DNA of 45,678 bases. Origin: Afipia sp. (lineage in GTDB: Bacteria; Pseudomonadota; Alphaproteobacteria; Rhizobiales; Xanthobacteraceae). A model generated the notes under the pieces. That model had not been told where the DNA came from, ran no database searches, and was given only the letters and a program-made list of their open reading frames with translations. How positions within the stretch are numbered: position 1 is the first letter of the stretch; each line of letters begins with the position of its first letter. Below are positions 16,508-25,682 of the stretch, piece by piece. Location of the stretch: NCBI GenBank assembly GCA_017474385.1, contig JAFVHU010000077.1, positions 1 to 45,678 on the forward strand, written 5' to 3'. Both the position numbers and the translations under genes were made by a program.

Positions 16508-17788
16508 ATGACGGAAAGATTGCCGGGCTTCTCTACGCTCTCCATTCACGCAGGTGCGCAGCCGGACCCCACCACGGGCGCACGCGCGACGCCGATCTAC
16601 CAGACCACATCGTTCGTGTTCAACGACGCGGACCACGCCGCTTCGCTGTTCGGCCTGCAGGCGTTCGGCAACATCTATACCCGCATCGGCAACCCGACCA
16701 ACGCCGTGCTCGAAGAGCGCGTGGCAGCCCTGGAAGGCGGCACGGCTGCGCTGGCGGTCGCATCGGGTCACGCGGCCCAACTGGTGACGTTTCACGCGTT
16801 GTTGCAGCCCGGCGATGAATTCATCGCGGCGCGGCGCCTCTACGGCGGCTCGATCAATCAGTTCAATCATTCATTCAAGAATTTCGGCTGGAACGTCGTC
16901 TGGGCGGACACCGACGATGTTTCGACCTTCGAGAAGGCGCTGACACCGAAGACCAAGGCCATCTTCATCGAGTCGATCGCGAACCCCGGCGGCACGGTGA
17001 CCGACATCGAAGCCATCGCCGCCATCGCCCGGAAGGCGGGCGTGCCGCTGATCGTCGACAACACGCTGGCATCGCCATACCTCGTCAAGCCGATCGATCA
17101 TGGCGCGGACATCGTCCTGCATTCGGCGACAAAATTTCTTGGCGGCCATGGCAACTCCATCGGCGGCATCATCGTGGATGCCGGCACCTTCGACTGGTCG
17201 CGCGATGGCCGCTATCCTGTTCTGAGCGAGCCGCGGCCGGAATATCACGGCATCAAGTTGCAGGAGACGTTCGGCAACTTCGCATTTGCGATTGCCGCAC
17301 GCGTGATCGGCCTGCGCGATCTCGGCCCGGCCCTGTCGCCGTTTAACGCTTTCCTGATCCTGACCGGCATCGAAACGCTTGGTCTGCGTGTCCAGCGGCA
17401 TTCCGACAACGCCAAAGCGGTCGCGGAATGGTTATCTGCGCATCCTGCTGTGGCCTGGGTGAGCTACGCGGGACTTCCCGGCGACCGCTACCACAACCTC
17501 GCGCGCAAGTACTCGCCAAAGGGCGCGGGTGCGGTGTTCACCTTCGGCCTCAAGGGCGGCTACGACGCTGGCATCAACCTCGTGTCCAACGTCAAGCTGT
17601 TCTCGCATCTGGCCAATGTCGGCGACACACGGTCGCTGATCATCCATCCGGCCTCGACCACCCACAGCCAGCTCAGCGATGCGCAAAAAGCGCAGGCAGG
17701 CGCCGGCGTCGATGTGGTGCGGTTGTCTGTCGGACTTGAGGACAAGGAAGACCTGATCGCCGATCTCGATCAGGCTCTGAAGGCGTAA
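16508..17788 (+). CDS. metY: O-acetylhomoserine sulfhydrylase / aminocarboxypropyltransferase
   Basis: 426 residues from ATG 16508 behind AGAAGGA. A fold type I PLP enzyme of the Cys/Met metabolism family: STLSIHAGAQPDPTTGAR start, YTRIGNPTNAVLEER, DNTLASPYLVKP, and the PLP lysine at 209 in HSATKFLGGHG. The length and the GGSINQFNHSFKNFGW segment place it with O-acetylhomoserine enzymes that use sulfide or methanethiol to make homocysteine or methionine in the cytoplasm. A longer in-frame start (16199) overlaps the previous gene and is rejected. The leader carries a 12-bp hairpin, and a strong terminator follows, so it is probably transcribed alone or with the two genes before it. Confidence 0.93.
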   Translation: MTERLPGFSTLSIHAGAQPDPTTGARATPIYQTTSFVFNDADHAASLFGLQAFGNIYTRIGNPTNAVLEERVAALEGGTAALAVASGHAAQLVTFHALLQPGDEFIAARRLYGGSINQFNHSFKNFGWNVVWADTDDVSTFEKALTPKTKAIFIESIANPGGTVTDIEAIAAIARKAGVPLIVDNTLASPYLVKPIDHGADIVLHSATKFLGGHGNSIGGIIVDAGTFDWSRDGRYPVLSEPRPEYHGIKLQETFGNFAFAIAARVIGLRDLGPALSPFNAFLILTGIETLGLRVQRHSDNAKAVAEWLSAHPAVAWVSYAGLPGDRYHNLARKYSPKGAGAVFTFGLKGGYDAGINLVSNVKLFSHLANVGDTRSLIIHPASTTHSQLSDAQKAQAGAGVDVVRLSVGLEDKEDLIADLDQALKA

Positions 17789-17817
17789 AGGCCTTCAGGC
17801 CAGCCTCTAAATGCAAG

Positions 17818-17848
17818 AACGCGGCGCCGAGCATGGCGCCGCGTTTTT
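17818..17848 (+). terminator. Rho-independent terminator of metY
   Basis: AACGCGGCGCC (17818-17828), loop GAGCAT, GGCGCCGCGTT (17835-17845) and TTT. The GC-rich 11-bp stem and T5 run fit a strong terminator between metY and the convergent FTR1 gene. Confidence 0.9.
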
Positions 17849-17882
17849 CAATTGCAGAGAGCAAAAAGTGGTTTCTGAAATT

Positions 17883-18704
17883 TCAGGTCTTCACCGTCCC
17901 CGCCGCAGCTTTTGCCTTGTCCTCGCGGGTCAGGCGGGCGTTGCGCTGAACCACCGAGAACGCCGCAAGCGCGAAAAGAATAACGAGAAGCTGCGCCGAC
18001 ACTGCCTCAAGCGTGGCATTCAGCCCGAGAGACTGGAGCCAGCCAAAGCTCTTCAATTCGGTGACAGATACCAGGCTCTGTTCCTGGAACTCCTGAATTG
18101 CTTCGCCGATGAACTTGATGCCCATCGCGAACAGGAACGCCGACGTAATGATGAACAGCGGACGCAGCGGGATCTTCCGCGCAATCAGGTTGATGAAGTA
18201 GAACAGCACCGCAAGGCCTGCCGTCGCGGCGGCAAGGCCTGCGAAGAGTCCGGCGCTCCAGCCGCCTTCGGTCACGGCAAGCGCGTTGATGAAAAGCACG
18301 GTTTCGGCGCCCTCACGGAACACCGCGAAGAATGCGAGCGCTCCGACTGCCCATGCCGTCTCCTGCGCGAGCGCATTGTCCGCCTTGTGCGCAAGGTAAT
18401 CCTGCCAGCCGCGCGGGTCCTGCTTCACCATCAGCCAGCCGCTGACATAGAGCATCAGCGCGGCGGCAAACAGGATAACAACGCCTTCGACGATATCGTT
18501 GTGCTCGCCTGAATTAAGAACTGCGAACAGCCATGCGGCGATGATGCTGGCTCCGATCGCTCCGAGCGCACCTGCATAAAGCGCCGTTACGCGATGACCG
18601 CCGCCGACCTTTCTGAGATAGCCAGCGAGTGCTGCGATCACGAGCATGGCCTCGAGGCCCTCACGCAACAGAATGACGGCTGCCTGGACGAATGCGTTTG
18701 ACAT
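17883..18704 (-). CDS. FTR1-family high-affinity iron permease
   Basis: 273 residues from ATG 18704. Seven hydrophobic segments are visible. The two iron-binding REGxE motifs are intact: REGLE (14-18) and REGAE (130-134). These carry ferric iron through the inner membrane in the Ftr1/EfeU family. No EfeO, EfeB or P19 partner lies beside it, so the oxidase or periplasmic partner must be elsewhere or is not needed. Upstream in-frame residues to 18803 look non-coding and lack family similarity. A partial iron-control (ICE-like) box lies 150 bases upstream. Confidence 0.92.
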   Translation of the reverse strand: MSNAFVQAAVILLREGLEAMLVIAALAGYLRKVGGGHRVTALYAGALGAIGASIIAAWLFAVLNSGEHNDIVEGVVILFAAALMLYVSGWLMVKQDPRGWQDYLAHKADNALAQETAWAVGALAFFAVFREGAETVLFINALAVTEGGWSAGLFAGLAAATAGLAVLFYFINLIARKIPLRPLFIITSAFLFAMGIKFIGEAIQEFQEQSLVSVTELKSFGWLQSLGLNATLEAVSAQLLVILFALAAFSVVQRNARLTREDKAKAAAGTVKT

Positions 18705-18856
18705 GGAAGGCCTTTGTAACAAAATCCGCGTTTGGGGATTTCGTTCTATCGCGGTGCAAATCGAAGTTAAAGCAGGTCCGAGCCGCACCAAATCGTGACC
18801 CAAGCCTGAAATGCATGAAATGCCTGAGAGTCAGCGGTTTCTGGCATTCCCGCCAC

Positions 18857-18873
18857 TTTAGAATAGTTCGATT
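18857..18873 (-). promoter_or_regulatory. Possible Irr/ICE-like box upstream of the iron permease
   Basis: TTTAGAATAGTTCGATT agrees with the rhizobial iron-control element pattern TTTAGAA-N3-TTCTAAA at 11 of 14 fixed positions, with a perfect left half. It lies just past the heme A synthase stop and 153 bases before the FTR1 start. The right half is weak. Confidence 0.3.
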
Positions 18874-19980
18874 TCAACCGCCCTCGCCCACCACGAGACG
18901 AAGCTTAGCCGGCGTTCTGTCCGGCAGTACTCGGCCCAGCCGCTCGACATGAAACAGCATCATCGTGAGAATCACGATAGCCACAGCCTGATGGGCCAGC
19001 CCGAGATCGATCGGGACCTGATTGAGCAGCGTCAGAATGCCGATGGCGACCTGAACCAGCATCGCCGCCACGATCCAGAGTGCGCCGGACACGATAGCGG
19101 GACTTGTCCGGGAGCGGACAGCGTCGATCGCGTGAACGATAGCAACGATCACAAGCGTATAGGCGATCATGCGATGACTGAACTGGACGGTCAGCGTGTT
19201 GTCGAAGAAATTCCGCCACCAGGGCTGCTCGAAGAACAGTCGCGCGGATGACGGAATGAACGCGCCATCGATCAGCGGCCAGGTGTTGAACACGCGGCCG
19301 GCACGCAAGCCTGCAACCAGCGCGCCGAAGTAGAGTTGCAGAAACACCAGTCCCAGCAGGATCCTGCCCACGACTTTCACGCGCAGCGGGGCAACCGATG
19401 GCACGCCGCCTTGGATATGACGCCGCAGGAGCCAGACGATTGCCGAGAATATAAAGAGCGCCAGCATGAAATGAATGGCGAGCCTGTACTGCGAGACGGA
19501 GACCCGTTCGGTAAGGCCCGAACTCACCATCCACCACCCAACCGCGCCCTGCAGACCGCCAAGCACGAAGATGATCCACAACCTGCGCTGAAGCCCGGAC
19601 GACAGAAATCCGCGCCACAGGAACCAGAGAAACGGCAGCAGAAATACCGCGCCGATCAGCCGTCCCAGCAGCCGATGTCCCCACTCCCACCAGAAGATGG
19701 TCTTGAATTCGTGCAGGCTCATGCCGCGATTCATCTCGCGGTACTGCGGAATGGTCTTGTAGGCTTCGAATTGCCGGCTCCATTCGGCGTCCGTCAGCGG
19801 CGGAATGGTGCCGGTCACCGGCTTCCACTCGACAATGGAGAGGCCGGATTCCGTCAGCCGCGTCGCGCCGCCGACCATGAGCGTGCAGACAACGAGTGCT
19901 GCCACAATGATGAGCCACGCGCGGACGCTGCGCATGCCAGCGGTCCCTGCCCGTCGATCGATTGGGATTGCGGTGGTCAT
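18874..19980 (-). CDS. ctaA: Heme A synthase (COX15/CtaA type 2)
   Basis: About 368 residues from ATG 19980 ([10 protein letters not shown]). Eight membrane helices in two four-helix halves are visible. The heme-ligand histidines occur in [23 protein letters not shown] and [26 protein letters not shown] is the alphaproteobacterial/mitochondrial type signature. It converts heme O to heme A in the inner membrane for aa3-type cytochrome oxidase. No ctaB or cox genes are adjacent. A start 20 codons upstream is open but less likely. Confidence 0.95.
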   Translation of the reverse strand: MTTAIPIDRRAGTAGMRSVRAWLIIVAALVVCTLMVGGATRLTESGLSIVEWKPVTGTIPPLTDAEWSRQFEAYKTIPQYREMNRGMSLHEFKTIFWWEWGHRLLGRLIGAVFLLPFLWFLWRGFLSSGLQRRLWIIFVLGGLQGAVGWWMVSSGLTERVSVSQYRLAIHFMLALFIFSAIVWLLRRHIQGGVPSVAPLRVKVVGRILLGLVFLQLYFGALVAGLRAGRVFNTWPLIDGAFIPSSARLFFEQPWWRNFFDNTLTVQFSHRMIAYTLVIVAIVHAIDAVRSRTSPAIVSGALWIVAAMLVQVAIGILTLLNQVPIDLGLAHQAVAIVILTMMLFHVERLGRVLPDRTPAKLRLVVGEGG

Positions 19981-20078
19981 GGTCCGAAATGCAGCCTTGA
20001 ATGAATTCGCGCGGTCCTTATAGTCGCCGCACTTTTCCACGCAAGACGCGTGTTTGCAGCCACCAGCACAATTCTGTC

Positions 20079-20291
20079 ATGACAATACGCACGCGAAAAC
20101 TGATCGGAACCTTCGGCCTTTTGGGGCTCGTGATTGTCTGGTCGCTTGCCGGAATGGCGATTGCGCAGACCCCCTGGCTTGCGGCGTCGAAGCTCGCGCA
20201 GGCGATCTTCTACGTGGTGGCCGGTCTCGGCTGGGTCCTGCCCGCGATGCCGCTGATCGCATGGATGTCGCGGCCCGATCCTCAGCCGTAA
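20079..20291 (+). CDS. DUF2842 small membrane protein
   Basis: 70 residues from ATG 20079 (MTIRTRKLIGTFGLL). There are two membrane helices, GLLGLVIVWSLAGMAIA and FYVVAGLGWVLPAMPLIAWM; the ending LPAMPLIAWM is the DUF2842 hallmark. The family is confined to alphaproteobacteria and its function is unknown. It is divergent from heme A synthase, as I remember for other Rhizobiales, so a link with cytochrome oxidase assembly is possible but unproven. Its 3' end overlaps the convergent deacetylase-like gene by ten bases. Confidence 0.85.
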   Translation: MTIRTRKLIGTFGLLGLVIVWSLAGMAIAQTPWLAASKLAQAIFYVVAGLGWVLPAMPLIAWMSRPDPQP

Positions 20292-21328
20292 TTCGCGGCC
20301 GGTTCCGGCACGTGCACCTTCGCCTTCTGTATGGTTATACCCGAAAGAACCACGCGCAGCGCGCGGAGCGAATTCCGCCGTCCGTCCCACACGATCCGCG
20401 GCAGCGTCATCAGATCCGACCGACCGTCGGACCTAACTACACCCGGCCCGGCGGATACCGCAGTGATAAAACCCGCCTCCCGCGCCAGCATCATCTCCCG
20501 GGGCCCGAAACAATCCTGCCCGCCGAACGGATAGGCAAAATGCCGGCACGGGCCGCCAAGCGCGGTCTCCAAAACCGTCCGTCCCATGGACATTTCCCGC
20601 AAGGCGTTCGTGCCCTTGGTGCGGGCGAGATTCGAATAGTTGACGGTAGCACTCCCAATCGTTGCCTGCGGATCGCGCGCCAATTTGGCGAGGTCTTGCC
20701 AGTTCATCGCGATGTCGCGCGAGACGGCTTTGATGTCGACACCGTAACGGCCGCACAGGTCGCCGATCGCGATCGCAAGGTCGTCCGGCGACAGTGTCAT
20801 CATCCACGCATGCAACGCGTCGTAAAGCTGATACTTCTCCGCAAGACTGGCGGCAAAGAAATGCCTTTCAGTACGGTTCATCACGAGGCCGATCCGGGCG
20901 TGGCGCGCAATGACCTGCTCCAGCGCAAGCCACCACGCCTTGCCGATGCCGTCGACAAAGCCCGTCGGAATGTACAAGGCGAACGGCACACGGTGACGCG
21001 ACAGCACCGGATAGGCGTAAGTCATGAAATCGCGATGGCCGCCGTCGAATGTCAGGCAGACAAACCGGCGCGCGAGGGCTGCCTGCTGCGCGCGTTCAGC
21101 GACTTCGCCGATAGAAAGAAAATCAAAGTTCCACCGCTTCAGGGCGGAGATCGCCTTGTCGAGAAATTCCGGAGTGACGTCATACGATCGCAGCGGCTGG
21201 AACGGATCGCTGCGCCGGGGCCGGACATGTTCGAATTTGAGGATGGCCCCCGAGCCGCCGGTTCGCCGTTCGAAGATGCGCGCCATGCCGCTGAAATAGC
21301 CGAGCTCCAGCCCCACATCCGCCAGCAT
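20282..21328 (-). CDS. NodB-fold polysaccharide deacetylase homologue lacking its metal ligands
   Basis: 348 residues from ATG 21328, preceded by CGGAGGAGC; a GTG at 21346 is also open. The NodB homology fold of carbohydrate esterase family 4 is clear, with motif 3 RHFAYPFGG intact. The zinc-binding triad is lost. Motif 1, normally TFDDG, reads TFDGG (Gly96 for the metal Asp; catalytic Asp95 kept). Motif 2, normally HTxxH, reads ATVNY (Ala227 and Tyr231 for both His). De-N-acetylation by the usual metal mechanism is therefore not expected. It could be a sugar-binding or scaffold protein of the neighbouring exopolysaccharide genes. No signal peptide is visible. Confidence 0.85.
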   Translation of the reverse strand: MLADVGLELGYFSGMARIFERRTGGSGAILKFEHVRPRRSDPFQPLRSYDVTPEFLDKAISALKRWNFDFLSIGEVAERAQQAALARRFVCLTFDGGHRDFMTYAYPVLSRHRVPFALYIPTGFVDGIGKAWWLALEQVIARHARIGLVMNRTERHFFAASLAEKYQLYDALHAWMMTLSPDDLAIAIGDLCGRYGVDIKAVSRDIAMNWQDLAKLARDPQATIGSATVNYSNLARTKGTNALREMSMGRTVLETALGGPCRHFAYPFGGQDCFGPREMMLAREAGFITAVSAGPGVVRSDGRSDLMTLPRIVWDGRRNSLRALRVVLSGITIQKAKVHVPEPAANYG

Positions 21329-21446
21329 GCTCCTCCGAAACCGCACCTAACCACCCCTCTCGCGCACCAGCACCAGCCGCGTCCGTATTCTCATTACTCT
21401 TTGTTGACATTTCTTTGAATAAGGTCGGCCAAGCCGCAATCTCAAA

Positions 21447-22667
21447 ATGCCCAGGAATTCAGGTCCTCCGATGGCCATGGCTGCAGCACTTCACGGCTCC
21501 GGCACAAACTCGCAGACGCGCCCGGTTTCAAACCGCATCGCGCGCGTCGATGTCGTTCGCAATATGGCGGAGTCCGAGCCCCGCTGGCGGGCCTTCGAGG
21601 GTCCCGAGTATCTCTCTACACCTTATCAGCGTTTCGAGCTGCTCGACGCATGGCAGAAGAGCATCGGCAAGCATGAGGGCGCACTGCCCTTCATTGTTAT
21701 CGCCAGCGATGCGGACAATCAGCCACTGCTGTTGCTGCCGCTCGTCGTCTGCCGCGAGAACGGCGCGAAGGTCGCGCGTTTCATGGGCGGCAAGCACCCA
21801 ACGTTCAATATGGGGCTATGGCGCCGCGATTTCGCGGAGACCGTAACCCGCGCAGAACTCGACGCGCTCGTCTCTGCGATCGGTGGCGAAGGCGACGGCA
21901 TCGATGTTCTGGCCTTCGCGCAACAGCCGCAACGCTGGCAAAACATTATCAATCCGCTGGCGCTCCTCGCCGGACAACCTTCGACCAATGCCTGCCCCAT
22001 GATGACGATGACTCCGGGTTGCAAATCGGAGGACCGCATCAGCACATCGACGCGCCGGCGATTGCGCAACAAGGAGCGCAAGCTGCAATCCCTTCCCGGT
22101 TATCGCTATTCGGTTGCAACGACCGACGCTGATATCAACCGGATCCTGGATGCGTTCTTCATCATCAAGCCGCAGCGCATGGCGCTTTCGAAATTGCCGG
22201 ATATTTTCTCCGACGAAGCGACCAAGGCCTTTGTCCGGAGTACCTGTCTGGCAAAATTGCCGAATGGCGACCGCGCCATCGAACTTCACGCCCTCGAGTG
22301 CGACGGTGAACTGATCTCGGTCTTTTCCTGCGTCGCCGACGGCGAGCGATTTTCCACCATGTTCAATACTTACACGATTTCGGATAACGCGCGTTACAGC
22401 CCGGGTCTGATCCTGCTGCGGTATATGATCGATCACTTCGGCGATCGCGGTTATCGCTCGGTCGATTTCGGCGTGGGATCGGACGAGTACAAGCTGACCT
22501 TCTGCAAGGAAGATGAGCCTCTCCTCGATGCCTTCATTCCCCTGACCGCGCGGGGCAAGTTCGCTGCGCTGGGCATGTCGTCACTGACTCACGCCAAGCG
22601 GCTGGTCAAACATAACCCGGCGTTGATGCACATGGCGCAACTGCTGCGCAACGCCATCTCTCGCTAA
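21447..22667 (+). CDS. GNAT/FemAB-like acyltransferase of the BcsL/CelD type
   Basis: 406 residues (start 21447, or 21471 with MAMAAAL). The N-terminal half resembles the CelD/BcsL family (WRAFEGPEYLSTPYQRFELLDAW). The C-terminal half is an acetyltransf_6 domain (RRRLRNKERKL, then YSPGLILLRYMIDHFGDRGYRSVDFGVGSDEYKLTF). Proteins of this kind occur in bacterial exopolysaccharide and cellulose loci and probably acylate sugars or act at the membrane face; no substrate is assigned. It is divergent from the NodB-fold gene and convergent with the Wzz-like gene. Confidence 0.82.
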   Translation: MPRNSGPPMAMAAALHGSGTNSQTRPVSNRIARVDVVRNMAESEPRWRAFEGPEYLSTPYQRFELLDAWQKSIGKHEGALPFIVIASDADNQPLLLLPLVVCRENGAKVARFMGGKHPTFNMGLWRRDFAETVTRAELDALVSAIGGEGDGIDVLAFAQQPQRWQNIINPLALLAGQPSTNACPMMTMTPGCKSEDRISTSTRRRLRNKERKLQSLPGYRYSVATTDADINRILDAFFIIKPQRMALSKLPDIFSDEATKAFVRSTCLAKLPNGDRAIELHALECDGELISVFSCVADGERFSTMFNTYTISDNARYSPGLILLRYMIDHFGDRGYRSVDFGVGSDEYKLTFCKEDEPLLDAFIPLTARGKFAALGMSSLTHAKRLVKHNPALMHMAQLLRNAISR

Positions 22668-22687
22668 TCAAGATACTCGCGAACGGT

Positions 22688-24832
22688 TCAGGCTGCCGCG
22701 CCCCGCTCACTCGGAGCGCCGAGGTCCATTGCCTTCGGCGGCGTGGTCAGAATGGTTACGCCGACAAATCCAGATTCAAGCAGTTGGTTCTTCATCATCT
22801 CGCGGGCAGTCGCGGTGATCGCAGGATCGGGGATAATAACCGCGTGCGCCTGCGCGGCGATGACGTTCGCCGGCAGGTCCGACGCGGTGCCCGCATCGAG
22901 TACGACATAGTCATAGGCCCGCGACAGCGCATCGATCGCGAGATTGATCCGCGGCAGTTGCAAGAGCTGCCGCTGGGCGGCCTCTCGCCCGGCACCCACG
23001 ATATGAACGCCGGACAGACGATCCTTGGCGATGATCTCACTGAACGAAGCTGACCCCTGCATCAATTCCGTCAACCCCGGTGACGACGGGTCGGTCGACA
23101 CGGCCGCCAGTGTCGGCGACGCCATCGCGAGATCGACAAGGACAACCTTGGAATTTCGCGACAGAAGCCGGGCAAGCGTCAACGCAACCAGTGTTACGCT
23201 TTCATCCTGATGGGCGCCAATGACGGTGATCTTGCGAGCCGCGCCCCCGCGCAGCATCGCCGCGAGCCGCTCGATTTCCACGATACCGGCAGGCATTTGC
23301 GGCAGCGTGTCACGTGGGGTGGCAATTGGAGCGCGCACCGCAAGGCTCGGACGCGGGGCAGTCATACGCAGCAGCTCGCCGGTGGCAATATAACCCGCGC
23401 TCAGCATCAGCATCGCCATGGTGGCAATCAGCACCGTCGGAAGTTTCTTCGGGAAAGCCGGCGTGTTCGATACGATCGCCCGGGAAATGATCCTGCCGTC
23501 GGCCGGGGCTGTATCGATGTTCTCGCGGGTCGTCGCCTCGCGATACTTGGCGAGATAGGATTCCAGCAGGTCGCGCTGCGCCTTGGCTTCGCGCTCGAAT
23601 GCGCGCAACTGGACGTCCTGGCCATTCGTCGATGACGCCTGACGTTTCAATTGGTCGAGACTGCCATTGAGCCCGTCAGCCCGGGCGCTCGCAATGCGGG
23701 CATCGTTTTCAAGCGAGCGGGATATCTTGCTCGCCTCCTCGCGAATCTGCCGATCGATGTCCGTGATCTGCGCCTTTAATTCCTTGATACGCGGATGCCC
23801 GCCCAGCAGCGTGGAGGATTGCTCGGCAAGCTGTGCACGAAGGGTCACACGCTGCTCCGACAGGCGGCGAACCAGCTCGGAATTGAGAACTTCCGATGCC
23901 TCGATCGGCTTGCCGGTCTGAAGCATCTCGCGGATCAGGCGCGATTTCGATTCCGCATCGGACTTCAGCGCGCGCGCATTGTTGAGTTGTGTGTTCAATT
24001 CACCAAGCTGCTGGTTGGACAGCGTAGTGTTGTTGGTGCCAACGAAGAGATTGGACTTCGAGCGAAACTCCTCGACCCGCGCCTCTGCGTCCGCAACCTT
24101 CTTGCGCAGGCTCTCAATCTCAACCAGCAACCATTGCGAGGCTGACTTCGCCTGATTTTGCCGTGCGGCCTGTTGAAGCACCAGATAGCCGTCGGCGATC
24201 GAATTGGTGACACGCGCCGCCAGTTCGGGATCCTGCGACTGGAATTCGATCACCATCACGCGCGACTTGTCGACGGCATATGCCGTCAACCGCTCGTAGT
24301 AAGCTTCAAGGACTCGCTCCTCGGGGGTCATCTTGAAGGGGTCACGGACGATGCCGAACAGCGCCAGCAGCGTCCGCAATGGCGACACGCCGCGCAGAAC
24401 CGGATCAAATTCGGGCAACTCGGCAAGCTTGTTCGCCTTGATGACGTCGCGAGCCAGTTCGCGCGACAGCAACAACTGCACCTGACTTGTCACCGCTTCC
24501 GCATCGAGACTGCCTCGCTCCTCGGCGCGATCGCCATTCGGACGCAGGAAGACGTTTTCCCGACCGTCGATCAGGATGCGGGCTTCGGATTTGTACCGCG
24601 GCGTAATGATGTTGACGACGAGAAGCGAGAGCACGAATGCAAGCGCGGTTGGTCCAATGACCCACATCCGCTTGCGGACCAACGTGTCCCAGATCGCACG
24701 AAGATCGACGTCGCCAAACTCGGGAGATGAGGCAGGCGCGATTGGAGCGCGGGCGGCGATCACCGGAGCGGCATCAGCCTTGGCCCGGAACGGCACCTTG
24801 TCCATCCAGTCACGCCAGAACGAAAAACGCAT
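22688..24832 (-). CDS. Wzz/GumC-type chain-length protein fused to a degenerate BY-kinase domain
   Basis: 714 residues. A Wzz domain begins near 42; membrane helices lie at about 56-76 and 465-485 with a long coiled-coil periplasmic part between (about 230-430). The second helix is preceded by the Pro-rich SNTPAFPKKLP. The cytoplasmic C-terminal domain has the BY-kinase order, with Walker A' (VVLVDLAM, 563-570) and Walker B (YVVLDAG) partly kept. The P-loop reads GAHQDESVTL (539-548), without the GKS/T that binds ATP phosphate, and the tail has no tyrosine cluster. It should still act as a polysaccharide co-polymerase, setting chain length with the Wza-like protein encoded divergently, but autokinase regulation is doubtful. 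Confidence 0.88.
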   Translation of the reverse strand: MRFSFWRDWMDKVPFRAKADAAPVIAARAPIAPASSPEFGDVDLRAIWDTLVRKRMWVIGPTALAFVLSLLVVNIITPRYKSEARILIDGRENVFLRPNGDRAEERGSLDAEAVTSQVQLLLSRELARDVIKANKLAELPEFDPVLRGVSPLRTLLALFGIVRDPFKMTPEERVLEAYYERLTAYAVDKSRVMVIEFQSQDPELAARVTNSIADGYLVLQQAARQNQAKSASQWLLVEIESLRKKVADAEARVEEFRSKSNLFVGTNNTTLSNQQLGELNTQLNNARALKSDAESKSRLIREMLQTGKPIEASEVLNSELVRRLSEQRVTLRAQLAEQSSTLLGGHPRIKELKAQITDIDRQIREEASKISRSLENDARIASARADGLNGSLDQLKRQASSTNGQDVQLRAFEREAKAQRDLLESYLAKYREATTRENIDTAPADGRIISRAIVSNTPAFPKKLPTVLIATMAMLMLSAGYIATGELLRMTAPRPSLAVRAPIATPRDTLPQMPAGIVEIERLAAMLRGGAARKITVIGAHQDESVTLVALTLARLLSRNSKVVLVDLAMASPTLAAVSTDPSSPGLTELMQGSASFSEIIAKDRLSGVHIVGAGREAAQRQLLQLPRINLAIDALSRAYDYVVLDAGTASDLPANVIAAQAHAVIIPDPAITATAREMMKNQLLESGFVGVTILTTPPKAMDLGAPSERGAAA

Positions 24833-24990
24833 CGAACACTCTCCACCCGGACGCTACTGCACTGGCGCGAATCCAGATCTCCTACGGGCTGATTACAGTC
24901 CATTAAGGTTGCTGCCCGGTTAATCGGAGGGGGTGCGCCCTCGCTAGGCGGCAAGTCGGCAGCCCTCAGGTCACATTTTATTAACCATGA

Positions 24991-25008
24991 AAGTCCTTTA
25001 TTGGACTT
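24991..25008. promoter_or_regulatory. Palindrome between the divergent export genes
   Basis: AAGTCC (24991-24996), spacer TTTATT, GGACTT (25003-25008). A perfect 6-6-6 dyad lies 21 bases ahead of the Wza-like start, in AT-rich sequence. It could be an operator for both divergent genes or a leader hairpin. Confidence 0.4.
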
Positions 25009-25029
25009 GATACTTATTTGGATTCTCCC

Positions 25030-25680
25030 ATGCAGCGCAGCCGCGCGCGTCTCACCTGCCTCATCCTCGCGCTCGTGGTGTCGGGCTGCATGCGGACGAC
25101 CGCGCCGGTGGCTGTCATCGACAACGGCAGCCTCGACGCGATTGCCTATGGCCCGGTTCAGCCGGTACGCGCGGTGAGCGTCGCGACAACCCCTGACTCT
25201 CCCGGCGACGGCGCCCTCGATGAGCCCTATCGCCTCAATGCCGGCGACCGGCTGCGCATTGTTGTCTATGGCCAGGAAGGCCTTACCAACACCTACACGG
25301 TGGATGCGAGCGGTTCGATCACCATGCCGCTGATCGGCGTGGTACGCGCACGGGGCCTGACGCCGTCAGGGCTGGCCGCAGCCGTCACCTCGCGGCTGAA
25401 GAACGGTTATCTTCGCGAGCCCTATGTCGCGGCGGAGGTCGAAACCTACCGGCCCTTCTTCATCCTCGGCGAAGTGACCGCCCCTGGCCAATATCCTTAT
25501 GTGCCGAACATGACGGTGGAGAGCGCCGTCGCCATTGCCGGCGGCTTCACCCCTCGCGCGCAGCGAAGCAGCATCAAATTAACCCGAATGGGCGAAGCTG
25601 GCGCCGTTCAGGCTGTCGTGCCGCCTGGTACGCTTCTGAAACCCGGGGACACCGTCGTAGTCGCCGAACGCTGGTTCTGA
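25030..25680 (+). CDS. Wza/GumB-like polysaccharide export lipoprotein
   Basis: 216 residues from ATG 25030 with a lipoprotein signal (lipobox VSGC, Cys near residue 23). The poly-export domain follows (YRLNAGDRLRIVVYGQEGLTNTYTVDASG), then a SLBB-type segment (FFILGEVTAPGQYPYVPNMTVESAVAIAGG). At this length it resembles the short export lipoproteins of rhizobial loci rather than the 380-residue Wza with its outer-membrane helix, so an outer-membrane pore alone is uncertain. It probably works with the Wzz-like inner-membrane protein to span the periplasm. The next gene starts two bases after its stop. Confidence 0.9.
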   Translation: MQRSRARLTCLILALVVSGCMRTTAPVAVIDNGSLDAIAYGPVQPVRAVSVATTPDSPGDGALDEPYRLNAGDRLRIVVYGQEGLTNTYTVDASGSITMPLIGVVRARGLTPSGLAAAVTSRLKNGYLREPYVAAEVETYRPFFILGEVTAPGQYPYVPNMTVESAVAIAGGFTPRAQRSSIKLTRMGEAGAVQAVVPPGTLLKPGDTVVVAERWF

Positions 25681-25682
25681 CG

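Noticed and set aside
20054-21418. Plus-strand open frame covering DUF2842 and the NodB-fold gene
   Set aside because: It overlaps two well supported genes in other frames and shows no recognisable protein.
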